Shown: piece by piece, positions 1 through 8,906 of the stretch
How the letters are laid out: each line of letters starts with the position of its first letter
Position numbering within the stretch: the first letter of the stretch is position 1
Assembly: GCF_000482485.1 (NCBI RefSeq)
Contig: NZ_AXVK01000032.1
Span: 1-48,441 of the forward strand
Origin: Paucisalibacillus globulus DSM 18846
GTDB lineage: Bacteria > Bacillota > Bacilli > Bacillales > Amphibacillaceae
Reading direction: 5' to 3'
Length of the DNA: 48,441 bases
The notes under the pieces: model-generated
Told to the model about the DNA's origin: nothing
The model's input: the letters and a program-made list of their open reading frames with translations, nothing else
Database searches by the model: none
Program-made: the position numbers and the translations under genes

Positions 1-329
1 TAGTTTTTCTTATGTCGGCGGAAAGTTTTTTATACTCCCTCTATATACTAACGTTTTCTCTTGTTTTCTTCGTTTTTCTTAGAATTTCATTTTAATTAAA
101 AGAGATTATTAACTTTTTTATTTAAACTTACCAAAGAATATATAGCGATTATGCGAAAAAAGGTGTACGTAATAAGCCATTCTTTTCTTTTTCAAAAAAA
201 TGGAAATCTATTGTGTTATGATCGCACAATTAATCCCACAATACTCATAGCGACAAACCCTCCCACATCTCACTGCGTCAAATTGCGCATACATTCCTTC
301 GTTCGGTCTATCCATGAAGTGGGGTCGGC
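1..329. other. AT-rich stretch without a supported gene
   Basis: This segment left of the IS110 element is AT-rich with homopolymer runs. The only open frame (151-360, plus strand) has no convincing ribosome-binding site and an unremarkable translation, so I do not call it. I see no RNA gene or clear promoter here. Confidence 0.5.
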
Positions 330-1877
330 AATGCTTTCCTCCAGGGTCATTGCCCGCTAGTATAAATATTTGCCGACTGCTCCGTGCTTCAGATGTTGTT
401 ATTTACCCTATATAAATTTAAATGAAATTTGAAAAACTTTTAAAATCAGGAGTAACGCGTTAATTTTTAGTTAAGCTGCATTCTGCAAGCTAAAATGCGG
501 TATATCATTCATCATTTTTTCCGGACTAAATGCCACTTGCTTTTTTCCTACGGTAAACAAAATTCGAATCAACTTGCAACACAATGCAATTAATGATTGT
601 TTCTTCTTCAAAGGATTTTCTTTTCTTGTTGTAAAATATTCATGTAATGCCTTAAATGCGGGGTTGTGATTCACTAATGGCAGAATGACCTTATACAACA
701 GAGCACGTAGTTTTGGTCGCCCTCTTTTGGTGATTATCGTTCTGCCTTTCCATTTTCCAGAAGTGGCCAGCTTTAAATTCAATCCTGCTAATTTAACAAT
801 TTGTTCCGGATGACTATAGTTATTTAGATCGCCTACTTCTGCCAAAAATGCAGCGACTGTAATGTCCCCTACACCTTTTATGTCTACCATTTCCTTTACA
901 CCAGGAATCGTTCTAGTAAGTCCCTCAATCATTTCCCACATTTCACGAATCTTTTCATGAAGAAGGACATATTGAGCCATTAGGGTTTTGATTTTGAACC
1001 TTGCCATCGTTTTACCTTCTAGAATTCCGATAGAATGACGAGCTATTTCTTTTAATTGTCGTACCTTTTTCAATCCAACTCCTCTTTTAACCTCTTTACG
1101 GATTTCTTGAAGAATGGTTATTTCATCTGTTTCTACTATTTCATCAGGAAACAAACCCATCTTTAAAACTTGCAAGGATGATTGGCCTTCCCAGTTCGCA
1201 AAGACAGTTGTATATTCTGGAAAATACCTGTCTATCCATTGGTGGACGCGTCCTTGTACTGCTTGAAGATCTTTCATTAATTGATCATACATATTCATGC
1301 CTTCTCGAAGTTCTGCGTAAATTCCTTCTGGTAAATTCGGTTCAGAATAACGGCCATCTTGGACTAAACGTGAAATAACCCTGGCATCTTTTACGTCATT
1401 TTTGGTAGGAGAATTATCATCCAGCTCTTTTGATTTTTTCACATGAGCTGGATTTACGACAACAACCCTTTGGTGTTTCTCTTTTAACCAGTAAGCAAGT
1501 GGTAACCAATAATGGCCAGTAGGCTCCATACCAATAGTTCTATTACTCTTATAGTGTTCTGTGGATAATTCATCCATCCACAACATAAAACGTTGAAAAC
1601 CTTCAAAATTATTTTCAAAGTATATAGCTTTCCCAAATTGAATCCCTCGATTATCTTGGGCACGGGCAACATGCCTCTCTTTAGCAATGTCAACCCCAAC
1701 AATCAAAGTTTCTTCCGTTAGTTGATTAATCTTTTCATTTTGTTTATAATTCATGATAGTCCTCCTTGGTTTATTTAAGGGTCCATTTTTGCTGAACAGC
1801 TGTGGACACCTCGTATCATACCAAGGGGGCTTTTTTTGTACAACCTTCATTTTGCTTTATTACAGGAATGCTTTCCT
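330..1877 (-). mobile_element. IS110-family insertion sequence (proposed limits)
   Basis: The element contains one DEDD-type transposase gene on the minus strand. The 11-bp sequence AATGCTTTCCT occurs at 330-340 and again at 1867-1877 in the same orientation. IS110 elements lack classical terminal inverted repeats and end at short core sequences shared with their target, so this repeat is a reasonable guess for the two ends. The resulting size of about 1.55 kb is normal for the family. The 5' non-coding end (1755-1877) contains an inverted pair CCTTGGT (1763-1769) / ACCAAGG (1820-1826), compatible with a structured RNA such as the bridge RNA known from IS110 elements. The limits are inferred, not proven. 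Confidence 0.55.
471..1754 (-). CDS. IS110-family transposase (DEDD recombinase)
   Basis: This 427-residue protein is the recombinase that moves the surrounding insertion sequence. The N-terminal RuvC-like half begins LIVGVDIAKERHVA, which holds the first acidic residue of the DEDD set. The C-terminal half carries the family's conserved block near DIKGVGDITVAAFLAEVG and AGLNLKLATSGKWKGR, with the SG that supplies the nucleophilic serine, followed by TKRGRPKLRALLY. I chose the ATG at 1754 because it follows GGAGG at a 7-nt spacing; the frame stays open up to 1850, but that part has no ribosome site and probably lies in the non-coding end. The length is normal and there is no frameshift, so the element may be active. 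Confidence 0.9.
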   Translation of the reverse strand: MNYKQNEKINQLTEETLIVGVDIAKERHVARAQDNRGIQFGKAIYFENNFEGFQRFMLWMDELSTEHYKSNRTIGMEPTGHYWLPLAYWLKEKHQRVVVVNPAHVKKSKELDDNSPTKNDVKDARVISRLVQDGRYSEPNLPEGIYAELREGMNMYDQLMKDLQAVQGRVHQWIDRYFPEYTTVFANWEGQSSLQVLKMGLFPDEIVETDEITILQEIRKEVKRGVGLKKVRQLKEIARHSIGILEGKTMARFKIKTLMAQYVLLHEKIREMWEMIEGLTRTIPGVKEMVDIKGVGDITVAAFLAEVGDLNNYSHPEQIVKLAGLNLKLATSGKWKGRTIITKRGRPKLRALLYKVILPLVNHNPAFKALHEYFTTRKENPLKKKQSLIALCCKLIRILFTVGKKQVAFSPEKMMNDIPHFSLQNAA

Positions 1878-1960
1878 AACTACTTAAAAATAGTACTACA
1901 TTCTTTCACTCTAAAATATTGATGACAACGAGTGTTCACCAAAAATTTACGTCACATTTT

Positions 1961-1989
1961 TTGACGGTATCCCACCCGTACAATACTAT
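1961..1989 (+). promoter_or_regulatory. Promoter of the two-component system
   Basis: A sigma-A type promoter: TTGACG at 1961-1966, a 17-bp spacer and TACTAT at 1984-1989, 32 bp before the response-regulator ATG. Confidence 0.55.
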
Positions 1990-2021
1990 ATAAGAATAAA
2001 CAGATTGTTGGGGTGGAATGA

Positions 2022-2705
2022 ATGAAAATCTTATTGGTGGAAGATGATCGAACTATTGCTTCAGGTTTAGAGTACTCATTGAAACAAGAGGAATTCGAGG
2101 TCATACTTTGTCATCATGTAGTTTCTGCAATGGAAGTAATTCAAAATAATATAACGGAAATTGATTTATGCCTATTTGACCTTAACTTACCTGATGGTAG
2201 CGGGTACGATTTATGCGAGTTAGTGAAGAAAAAGCAGGATATCCCTGTCATCTTTTTAACCGCTTTTGATGATGAAGTAAATGTTGTCATGGGTCTTGAT
2301 ATTGGAGCGGATGATTACATTACAAAGCCATTTCGGATCCGTGAACTTATTTCCAGAATTAAATCAGTATTACGCCGCTATCATCGTCATATGCAATCAA
2401 AGAACGTTATTAAAATTAAAGATATACAAATAAACACAGCTGAGGGTAAAGTATATAAAAATGAAAAAGAAATCTTATTGACCGCCTTAGAATATCGGCT
2501 CTTCCTTATTTTCGCCAATCATATTGGGCAGGTTTTAACAAGGACACAGCTACTTGATCGAATTTGGGATGTCGCCGGTGATTTTGTCAACGACAACACT
2601 TTGACTGTATACATAAAAAGATTACGTGAAAAATTAGAAGATGACCCACAAAACCCAACGCTAATTAAAACGATTCGGGGCATGGGCTATAAGGTAGGTG
2701 AATGA
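2022..2705 (+). CDS. OmpR/PhoB-family response regulator
   Basis: A 227-residue response regulator. The receiver domain (about 1-115) has the acidic pair E7-D8-D9, the phosphoacceptor D53 in LFDLNLPDG and the conserved lysine in DDYITKPF. The C-terminal half (about 130-227) is a winged-helix DNA-binding domain ending LIKTIRGMGYKVGE, typical of the OmpR family. The ATG at 2022 follows GGGGTGG. The stop overlaps the start of the histidine kinase gene by 8 bp, so the two are translationally coupled. The ABC transporter next door and the GTCAC repeats in front of it suggest that this protein controls the transporter. I cannot name the inducing signal. Confidence 0.9.
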   Translation: MKILLVEDDRTIASGLEYSLKQEEFEVILCHHVVSAMEVIQNNITEIDLCLFDLNLPDGSGYDLCELVKKKQDIPVIFLTAFDDEVNVVMGLDIGADDYITKPFRIRELISRIKSVLRRYHRHMQSKNVIKIKDIQINTAEGKVYKNEKEILLTALEYRLFLIFANHIGQVLTRTQLLDRIWDVAGDFVNDNTLTVYIKRLREKLEDDPQNPTLIKTIRGMGYKVGE

Positions 2706-3708
2706 GTTGCTGCGTAATAGAGAAATTAAAATCCTACTGACGATTCTCTTTTTAATTAGCTTAATTGGAACTATTGTAGCATTATTTATTTCTATACCTA
2801 CATCCCTTTTCGTATTGGGTATTTCGATAGTACTGATTAGCTGTATATTTCTTTTTACGAAATGGCGATACCGTGAGATTGAAAAAGTTTCCGAATACTT
2901 GCAGCACATTGCAAATGGAGACTTTCGCCTGGATGTCCGTGATAATTATGAAGGGGAACTAAGCCTATTGAAAAGCAATATATACAAAGTGACAAAAATG
3001 CTTTCCGAACAAGGAAACGTGTTACACGAAGATAAAGTGAAACTTACAAATGCCATTTCAGATATTTCTCACCAATTAAAGACCCCACTCACTTCGATGA
3101 TGGTGATGGCGGATTTACTAAGGGATAAACGATTGGATGATGATAAGCGTGCTGAATTCACTCGGAATATACATGTACAACTAGAACGCATGGAATGGCT
3201 CGTTTCTTCCTTATTAAAGCTTTCGAAAATCGATGCAGGAACCATTACACTAAAAAAAGAAAAGATTCCAGTGCATTCCTTGATACAGACAGCAATTGAA
3301 CCATTATTGATTCCAATGGATATAAAAATGCAAACCTATTCTATTACTGGCGATGATCAGACAAGACTCATTGGTGACTTTAATTGGACCGTGGAAGCAC
3401 TCATTAATATCATCAAAAACTGTGTCGAACATACTCCAGAAAGAGGAGAAATCTCTATTCACTATTCTGAAAATGCCCTTTTCACCGAAATTATCATATC
3501 TGATAACGGAAAAGGTATTCCCAAAGAAGAGCTCCCCTATATTTTCAAGAGGTTTTACAAAGGGAAAAATGCAGGGGATGACAGTGTTGGTATTGGCCTT
3601 GCGATGGCATACAGTTTCGTCACAAGTCAACAAGGGGATATAAAAGTGACTAGTGAACTAGGTGTCGGGACAACCTTTCATATTAAATTTTACAAGCAGG
3701 TGATTTGA
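2698..3708 (+). CDS. Sensor histidine kinase with a short extracellular loop
   Basis: A 336-residue membrane kinase, partner of the preceding regulator. Two membrane segments (about 11-31 and 36-55) are separated by only a few residues, so there is no real external sensor domain. This layout is known from intramembrane-sensing kinases that work with ABC transporters. A HAMP-like linker precedes the HisKA domain with phosphoacceptor H125 in SDISHQLKTPL. The ATPase domain has the N box (NIIKNCVEH), G1 (DNGKGI) and G2 (GIGLAMA). The start is a GTG at 2698 inside the regulator gene, behind AAGG. A partial terminator overlaps the stop codon. Confidence 0.87.
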   Translation: MNELLRNREIKILLTILFLISLIGTIVALFISIPTSLFVLGISIVLISCIFLFTKWRYREIEKVSEYLQHIANGDFRLDVRDNYEGELSLLKSNIYKVTKMLSEQGNVLHEDKVKLTNAISDISHQLKTPLTSMMVMADLLRDKRLDDDKRAEFTRNIHVQLERMEWLVSSLLKLSKIDAGTITLKKEKIPVHSLIQTAIEPLLIPMDIKMQTYSITGDDQTRLIGDFNWTVEALINIIKNCVEHTPERGEISIHYSENALFTEIIISDNGKGIPKEELPYIFKRFYKGKNAGDDSVGIGLAMAYSFVTSQQGDIKVTSELGVGTTFHIKFYKQVI

Positions 3709-3731
3709 GAAATCATTCCCCTGCTTATTTT
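3694..3731 (+). terminator. Imperfect terminator after the kinase gene
   Basis: AGCAGG and TGATT are matched by AATCA and CCTGCT with a small bulge, followed by TTATTTTC. The hairpin starts inside the end of the kinase gene and would partly separate it from the transporter genes. Confidence 0.5.
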
Positions 3732-3774
3732 CATGGTTTCATTAACCTTAGAACATCTCCTAAGTGAATAAACT

Positions 3775-3817
3775 GTCACTTAAGAGTCACCTTAGAGTCA
3801 TACTGGATGGATATACT
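3775..3817 (+). promoter_or_regulatory. Triple GTCAC/T operator and promoter of the ABC transporter
   Basis: GTCAC occurs at 3775-3779 and 3786-3790, and GTCAT at 3797-3801, so the three repeats are 11 bp apart, close to one DNA turn. They lie directly upstream of a -10 element TATACT at 3812-3817. Tandem direct repeats with this spacing are typical binding sites for OmpR-family regulators; that the regulator at 2022-2705 binds here is inference from position. Confidence 0.6.
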
Positions 3818-3851
3818 GAGCTATAGACAAAGAACTTATGGAGGTTTTCTT

Positions 3852-4535
3852 ATGAATATATTAGAAGTTAAAAATCTAACGAAGGTGTATGGCAAAGGAG
3901 AAACAGCAGTAAAAGCACTTGATGATGTTTCATTTTCTATTAAAAAGGGCGAATTTGTTTGTATTATTGGTCCATCTGGCTCTGGAAAGTCTACACTTCT
4001 TCATCTACTTGGCGGAGTAGATAGACCAACGAATGGAAAGGTTCTTATTGATCAAACAGATATTTATGACTTGAATGAAACACAGTTAGCTATTTTTAGA
4101 AGAAGACAAATAGGCTTGATTTATCAATTTTATAATCTTATCCCTATCTTAACCGTTGAAGAAAATATTAAATTACCAATGCTTCTAGATGAACAAAGGG
4201 TAGACAAAAAACAATTTAATAAGATTACGGAAATTTTAGGCCTAAACCAACGACTCACCCACCTACCAAATCAGCTATCCGGTGGTCAGCAACAACGCGT
4301 CTCGATTGGGAGAGCGTTAATCAGCAATCCAGCTATTATGCTAGCTGATGAGCCAACTGGTAACTTGGATAGTAAAAACAGTGAAGAAATTATGGAACTA
4401 CTTAAGATGTTTAACAAAACCTATAATCAGACTTTAATTGTAATCACCCATGATGAGCGTATTGCGCTCCAAGCAAATCGCATCATCTCCATTGAAGATG
4501 GCAAGGTTGCCAAAGATGAGGTGATCCGCCCATGA
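3852..4535 (+). CDS. ABC transporter ATP-binding protein (MacB/LolD type)
   Basis: A 227-residue ATPase for an FtsX-type exporter. It has Walker A (GPSGSGKST), a Q-loop region (LIYQFYNLIPILTV), the signature LSGGQQQRVSIGRAL, Walker B with catalytic glutamate (IMLADEPTGNLD) and the H-loop (VITHDE). These match the MacB/LolD group that powers mechanotransmission-type permeases. The ATG at 3852 follows TATGGAGG at a good distance; the in-frame ATG at 3807 has no such site. The stop overlaps the permease start as ATGA. Likely cargo is a peptide, antibiotic or lipid, but the sequence does not say which. Confidence 0.92.
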   Translation: MNILEVKNLTKVYGKGETAVKALDDVSFSIKKGEFVCIIGPSGSGKSTLLHLLGGVDRPTNGKVLIDQTDIYDLNETQLAIFRRRQIGLIYQFYNLIPILTVEENIKLPMLLDEQRVDKKQFNKITEILGLNQRLTHLPNQLSGGQQQRVSIGRALISNPAIMLADEPTGNLDSKNSEEIMELLKMFNKTYNQTLIVITHDERIALQANRIISIEDGKVAKDEVIRP

Positions 4536-7117
4536 ACATCGTCAATAAAGTCACTATCAGGCATTTAAAAGAGAATAAACGCCGATCACTCGTGACCATT
4601 ATTGGAGTTATCATTTCGGTGGCAATGATTACAGCAGTTGCGACACTTGGTGTTTCCTTTTTAGATGTGATGATTCGGCAGGACATAGCCAAGAATGGAG
4701 AATGGCATGTTCAATATAAAAATGTTATTGCAGAACAACTAGAAACAATTGAACAAGACAGCGAAACAAAAACGCTAGTACTATCTAGTGATGGTTATGC
4801 CGCTTTAAATGAATCACAAAATGATAGTAAACCATATTTATTTTTTCAAAACTACAACCAAAAAGGTATGGAACAATTTCCGATAGAAGTACTCGAAGGT
4901 AGACTTCCTAATAATGAGAATGAAGTAGTTATTTCAGAAGCCATTCAAACCAATGCTAAGGTAGATTACCAAATTGGTGATCAACTAACCGTTGACATTG
5001 GTGAACGCTTGGATAAAACAGATGGAAAAACACTTACACAAAGCCATCCCCTACAACGGGAAATAGACTCAGTGAATGAAGAACTACAAATAAACGAAAC
5101 GAAAACTGTAACCATTGTTGGGACCATTGAACGTCCTTCCTGGGAACCAACTTGGTCACCTGGTTATACGGTCATTGGCTATGTTGATGAAGAGTCTTTA
5201 GCCAAAGATGAAACGGTTGATGCTTTTATCGTATTAAATAAAGTAAAAGGTTCTCTATTTGACCATGCAAAAAGCCTAGCACAAGGACAGGGAATAGAAG
5301 CTGTGAATTTTAATAGTGAACTGCTCCGTTATTATGGGGTAACAGCTAATGATAATTTACGCCTAACTCTGTTTTCTTTAGCTGGCATTATTATGGGTGT
5401 CATCATTATCGGTTCCGTGGCATTAATCTATAATGCGTTTGCTATTAGTGTATCTGAACGCGCCAGACATTTAGGAATGCTATCAAGCGTTGGAGCAACA
5501 AAAAAGCAAAAACGAAACTCTGTCTTCTTTGAAGGAACAGTCATTGGAATAATAAGTATTCCCATTGGGATTATTGCAGGTTTAGTTGGTATTGGAATCA
5601 CCTTCTTGTTTATTAACACATATTTGGATGGTGCCCTTGGTGTTTCTGAAAAACTAGAATTAGTAGTCACACCTGCTTCAATCATCGTTGCTTGTGTCAT
5701 TTCAATAGTAACCATTTTTATCTCTACCTATTTACCTGCAAAAAAAGCATCCAAAATTTCGGCCATTGATGCGATACGCCAAACTCACGATATCAAATTA
5801 TCTAGAAAAACAGTAAAAACATCTAAACTTGTCCGAAAAGTATTTGGTATCGAAGCAGAAGTAGGACTGAAGAACACCAAAAGAAATAAAAAAAGATATT
5901 TGGCAACCCTGTTGTCATTAGTGATTAGTATTGTATTGTTTTTATCTGTTGCATTTTTTACCGACAATTTAAAAAAGTCCCTTGAAATGTCTCAGAATGA
6001 TTATCAGTACGACATACTAATTTACAGTGGTCAGTTAGAAAAGGATGAACTCGCAAGTTATACCAAGTTGGATTATGTAACAGATTATACGATTACCGAG
6101 GAAGTATACGAACACTTGCAAGCACCTATGAGCATCGAAGAATTATCACCTGAGTTGAAGAAACAAGTTGAAGCGAATGAGTTACCGCTAGAAGATGGAA
6201 AATACCCTTATTATGTTACTCTTCAAAGTTTGGATGACGAAAGTTTTCAAGCTTATGCGGAACAAATTGGTGTAAATCCTAACGATTTCATAAATCAGGA
6301 TACCACTCTAGCTATTGTTATTGATCAAATTTCGTATCAGAATGGTGCCTCAGGAAAAATGGTTGAAACAAAGTCAATCGATACAGAAGTTGGAAAAACA
6401 ATTGACTTATATAAAGCTCTGTTCGAGGATATGGAGGGAAATGAACTACAACCGGAATTGATTCAGTCTATTCAAATTGGAGCACTCACAGATATCGTAC
6501 CAATGGGCGTCCAATCAGCTAGTCTAGGAGGCGTTAACCTAATTATACCCCAATCCACGATGGATAAATTAGGCTTGGAAGTGACACCTTATATCTATTT
6601 AAATAGTTCCGACCCAATGGGAACGCAAGAAGCAATCGATGAACTAAAGGATACAAACGTTAACGTGTTTAATGTGTACCAACGACGACAACAAGAGGAG
6701 CAAATGATTTTGCTCATGTCCATTTTCATCTATGGATTCATAACACTTATTTCCTTAATCTCGATTGCCAATATATTCAATACTATTTCAACTAGTATCA
6801 GTTTGCGAAAAAGAGAATTTGCCATGTTACGATCCGTTGGTATGACTCCAAAAGGTTTTAATAAGATGATCAATTATGAAAGTATTTTTTATGGGGTAAA
6901 AGCTTTAGCCTATGGACTGCCAATAAGTGTACTTATTATGTTAGGTATACATCAATCCATGAGCTATACCTTTGAATATGGCTTTCGTCTACCATGGCTG
7001 AGTATCTTACTCGTTATAGTTATGATTTTCTTAATAGTAGGATCTGCGATGTTGTATTCCATCTCAAAAATTAAGAAAGAAAATATTATCGAGAGCTTAA
7101 AGCAAGAGAATATATAA
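4532..7117 (+). CDS. FtsX-like ABC transporter permease
   Basis: An 861-residue membrane protein with two FtsX-type repeats. The first has a membrane segment at about 17-40, a large external domain to about 270 and three membrane segments with the conserved cytosolic stretch ERARHLGMLSSVGATKKQ. The second has a membrane segment at about 455-475, another external domain and three C-terminal segments with KREFAMLRSVGMTPKGF. The eight-helix arrangement differs from the ten-helix BceB type although the kinase resembles BceS-type sensors. Start and stop fit an operon with the ATPase, and a strong terminator follows. Confidence 0.9.
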   Translation: MNIVNKVTIRHLKENKRRSLVTIIGVIISVAMITAVATLGVSFLDVMIRQDIAKNGEWHVQYKNVIAEQLETIEQDSETKTLVLSSDGYAALNESQNDSKPYLFFQNYNQKGMEQFPIEVLEGRLPNNENEVVISEAIQTNAKVDYQIGDQLTVDIGERLDKTDGKTLTQSHPLQREIDSVNEELQINETKTVTIVGTIERPSWEPTWSPGYTVIGYVDEESLAKDETVDAFIVLNKVKGSLFDHAKSLAQGQGIEAVNFNSELLRYYGVTANDNLRLTLFSLAGIIMGVIIIGSVALIYNAFAISVSERARHLGMLSSVGATKKQKRNSVFFEGTVIGIISIPIGIIAGLVGIGITFLFINTYLDGALGVSEKLELVVTPASIIVACVISIVTIFISTYLPAKKASKISAIDAIRQTHDIKLSRKTVKTSKLVRKVFGIEAEVGLKNTKRNKKRYLATLLSLVISIVLFLSVAFFTDNLKKSLEMSQNDYQYDILIYSGQLEKDELASYTKLDYVTDYTITEEVYEHLQAPMSIEELSPELKKQVEANELPLEDGKYPYYVTLQSLDDESFQAYAEQIGVNPNDFINQDTTLAIVIDQISYQNGASGKMVETKSIDTEVGKTIDLYKALFEDMEGNELQPELIQSIQIGALTDIVPMGVQSASLGGVNLIIPQSTMDKLGLEVTPYIYLNSSDPMGTQEAIDELKDTNVNVFNVYQRRQQEEQMILLMSIFIYGFITLISLISIANIFNTISTSISLRKREFAMLRSVGMTPKGFNKMINYESIFYGVKALAYGLPISVLIMLGIHQSMSYTFEYGFRLPWLSILLVIVMIFLIVGSAMLYSISKIKKENIIESLKQENI

Positions 7118-7123
7118 ATATAT

Positions 7124-7152
7124 GCGGTTAGCTAATAGGCTAACCGCTTTTC
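7124..7152 (+). terminator. Terminator of the ABC transporter operon
   Basis: A perfect 9-bp stem GCGGTTAGC (7124-7132) / GCTAACCGC (7139-7147) with a 6-nt loop, followed by TTTTCT. Confidence 0.85.
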
Positions 7153-7549
7153 TATACCCTTTTTCTCTATTAAATGTAAGACTGAATGCCTCTCTATTGC
7201 TTTCGCATAAAAAGATTGAAAACTTCTCCTAACCCTCTATCTATTATTGTTACTGATTGCTAATAAGTCATCTGTTTTTCCATACATGTACATTCTTCAT
7301 TCTAAAATTCATATTTTGTTCACAATGTTAAGTCATGTTGTGGAACCTGTCACACCGCTCAGTTTTATTAATTTATGACGTCGGTTTTGCTTCTATAGGA
7401 CAAGTATCCTTATAACACAATTGAAATACTCTAAAAGAATGTACTACATAGATATTTTATTTTGTATGTTAAATCTGACCCACAATACACGAATTTCATA
7501 ATTATGTCAAAACATTGTTACTAATATGTGAAACGATGAGCATTGAGGA
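7153..7549. other. Intergenic stretch
   Basis: About 400 bp of AT-rich DNA between the transporter terminator and the DoxX promoter. I see no open frame with a ribosome site, no RNA gene and no clear repeat. Confidence 0.5.
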
Positions 7550-7576
7550 TTGAATTTTTTATACCCGTGCTATACT
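7550..7576 (+). promoter_or_regulatory. Extended -10 promoter of the DoxX gene
   Basis: TATACT at 7571-7576 preceded by TGC gives an extended -10 motif. A TTGAAT at 7550-7555 could act as a weak -35 with a short 15-bp spacer. Confidence 0.5.
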
Positions 7577-7656
7577 TGCATCGTAGCAATATTATATTCG
7601 ATTATATTGTGAAACAATGAACAAAAAAACACATAATGGAGTTGGTAAGGATGATT

Positions 7657-8157
7657 ATGAATTTTATTCGTAGTAATAAAATAGTAGCAGGTGTTCTTGC
7701 ACTATTAAGAATATATATCGGTTTAAAATGGATCAATGCAAGTATTTCAAAGATTACTAGTGGTGGCTTTGATGCTGGTGGTTTTATCAAAATGGCATCA
7801 GAAAGTTCTGCAACCCCAGAATGGTGGGCTACATTTCTGAAGACAGTAGCTCTCCCAAATCAAGAAATATTTTCTTTCATGGTAATGTGGGGTGAATTGT
7901 TAGTTGGTTTCGCTTTAATTGTAGGGATATTTACTAACTTTGCAGCATTAATGGGCATTACTATGAACCTATCATTCCTATTTAGTGGATCAGGTATGTT
8001 AGATGCTCAAATGGCTATTCTCACGGTATTCATTGTCATTGCTGGAAGAAATGCAGGGAGAATTGGTTTGGATCGATGGGTACTTCCAACGTTAACAAAC
8101 CTAATAAAAAATAAACTTCATAAGAAGCAAGAAAAAGACACTGTAGTTCTTGTGTAA
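7657..8157 (+). CDS. DoxX-family membrane protein
   Basis: A small integral membrane protein of about 166 residues. The N-terminus (VAGVLALLRIYIGLKWINA, then GGFDAGGF) and the remaining hydrophobic segments (FMVMWGELLVGFALIVGIF, LMGITMNLSFLFSGSG, ILTVFIVIAGRNAGRIGLD) match the DoxX family of four-helix proteins, several of which have redox-related roles. ATGs at 7636, 7651 and 7657 are in frame; I favour 7657 because AAGG lies 6 nt upstream, but 7636 (173 residues) is possible. The gene has its own promoter and terminator. No specific substrate can be inferred. Confidence 0.82.
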   Translation: MNFIRSNKIVAGVLALLRIYIGLKWINASISKITSGGFDAGGFIKMASESSATPEWWATFLKTVALPNQEIFSFMVMWGELLVGFALIVGIFTNFAALMGITMNLSFLFSGSGMLDAQMAILTVFIVIAGRNAGRIGLDRWVLPTLTNLIKNKLHKKQEKDTVVLV

Positions 8158-8161
8158 TAAC

Positions 8162-8217
8162 AAAAGGCGTTTCCTCCCTTCAGCATATGTCTGCGAAGGG
8201 AAGAGCAGCCTTTTTTT
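8162..8217 (+). terminator. Terminator of the DoxX gene
   Basis: A long stem pairs AAAGGC with GCCTTT and, inside, TCCCTTC with GAAGGGA, followed by seven T. Confidence 0.8.
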
Positions 8218-8363
8218 ATTAATTACAGCTTCTTTTGTTATTAATAAGGAGTATAGGAATAACTAACTAAGGGGCCTAATAAGTCATAAAACATCGCACT
8301 CGTTTATGTAAATCTAATCTAACAATCACCGACTTTGGCCCGATAAAGGCAGATAACATAAAG

Positions 8364-8771
8364 TCATAGCTTATTCAATAAATCCCCAATAGCTTCTTCA
8401 CCAAATTCCTGCCATTTACTTTTATCTCGGATATAACCGTCCTTATCCAATGGTTCCTGGAATTGAGTAAAACCAGTTGCAGATAGTAACGAAGTCTCGT
8501 CCTTATCCAGTCCAATATTGACAACATGTTTGATTACAAAAGGCTTTTGAAATTCAATCCATGCGTCTTTTCTATCCAGTTCACCATCGAGCACTTGAAA
8601 CGGCATGCGAATGTAATATGTTTCACCATTCTCACGGTGCATTATACTATCAAAAAGTCCGCTATCATAATCCCAATTGCCACCAATATGAAAACCGAAC
8701 TCTTTCAGCTTTTTTTGTGCTTCACCAAATGTCATTTGCTTACCTTCCATATCTGTTTCTAAATGTAACAC
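8364..8771 (-). CDS. YugN-like family protein
   Basis: A soluble protein of about 135 residues. The core KEFGFHIGGNWDYDSGLFD, then YYIRMPFQVLDGELD, IEFQKPFVIKHVVNIGLD and FTQFQEPLDKDGYI match my memory of the YugN-like family of Bacillaceae. Its biochemical role is unknown. I place the start at the GTG at 8771, five nt after AGAGGTG, because family members begin close to this point. The frame continues to an ATG at 8864, adding 31 residues that look like a membrane helix but lack a good ribosome site; if that start were used the protein would be membrane anchored, unlike its relatives. Single gene, divergent from 8907. Confidence 0.75.
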   Translation of the reverse strand: MLHLETDMEGKQMTFGEAQKKLKEFGFHIGGNWDYDSGLFDSIMHRENGETYYIRMPFQVLDGELDRKDAWIEFQKPFVIKHVVNIGLDKDETSLLSATGFTQFQEPLDKDGYIRDKSKWQEFGEEAIGDLLNKL

Positions 8772-8906
8772 CAAATCACCTCTTGCCCTATTTTCCTTAG
8801 TATTAACAACTATGGAAAATACATACAAACCTATTAAAAGAGCTACTGTATAGAAGTTATACATTATCCCATACTAGAAAAAACTGTCTTTTTTGTAGGT
8901 GATAAG

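Noticed and set aside
151-360. Open frame of 69 codons left of the IS element
   Set aside because: No ribosome site, unremarkable translation, and it runs across the proposed IS end.
7501-7550. Catabolite-responsive element near TGTGAAACGATGAGCA upstream of the DoxX gene
   Set aside because: The central CG and flanking positions do not fit the consensus in any alignment I tried.
8526-8800. Plus-strand frames opposite the YugN-like gene
   Set aside because: They are shadows of the minus-strand gene without ribosome sites.
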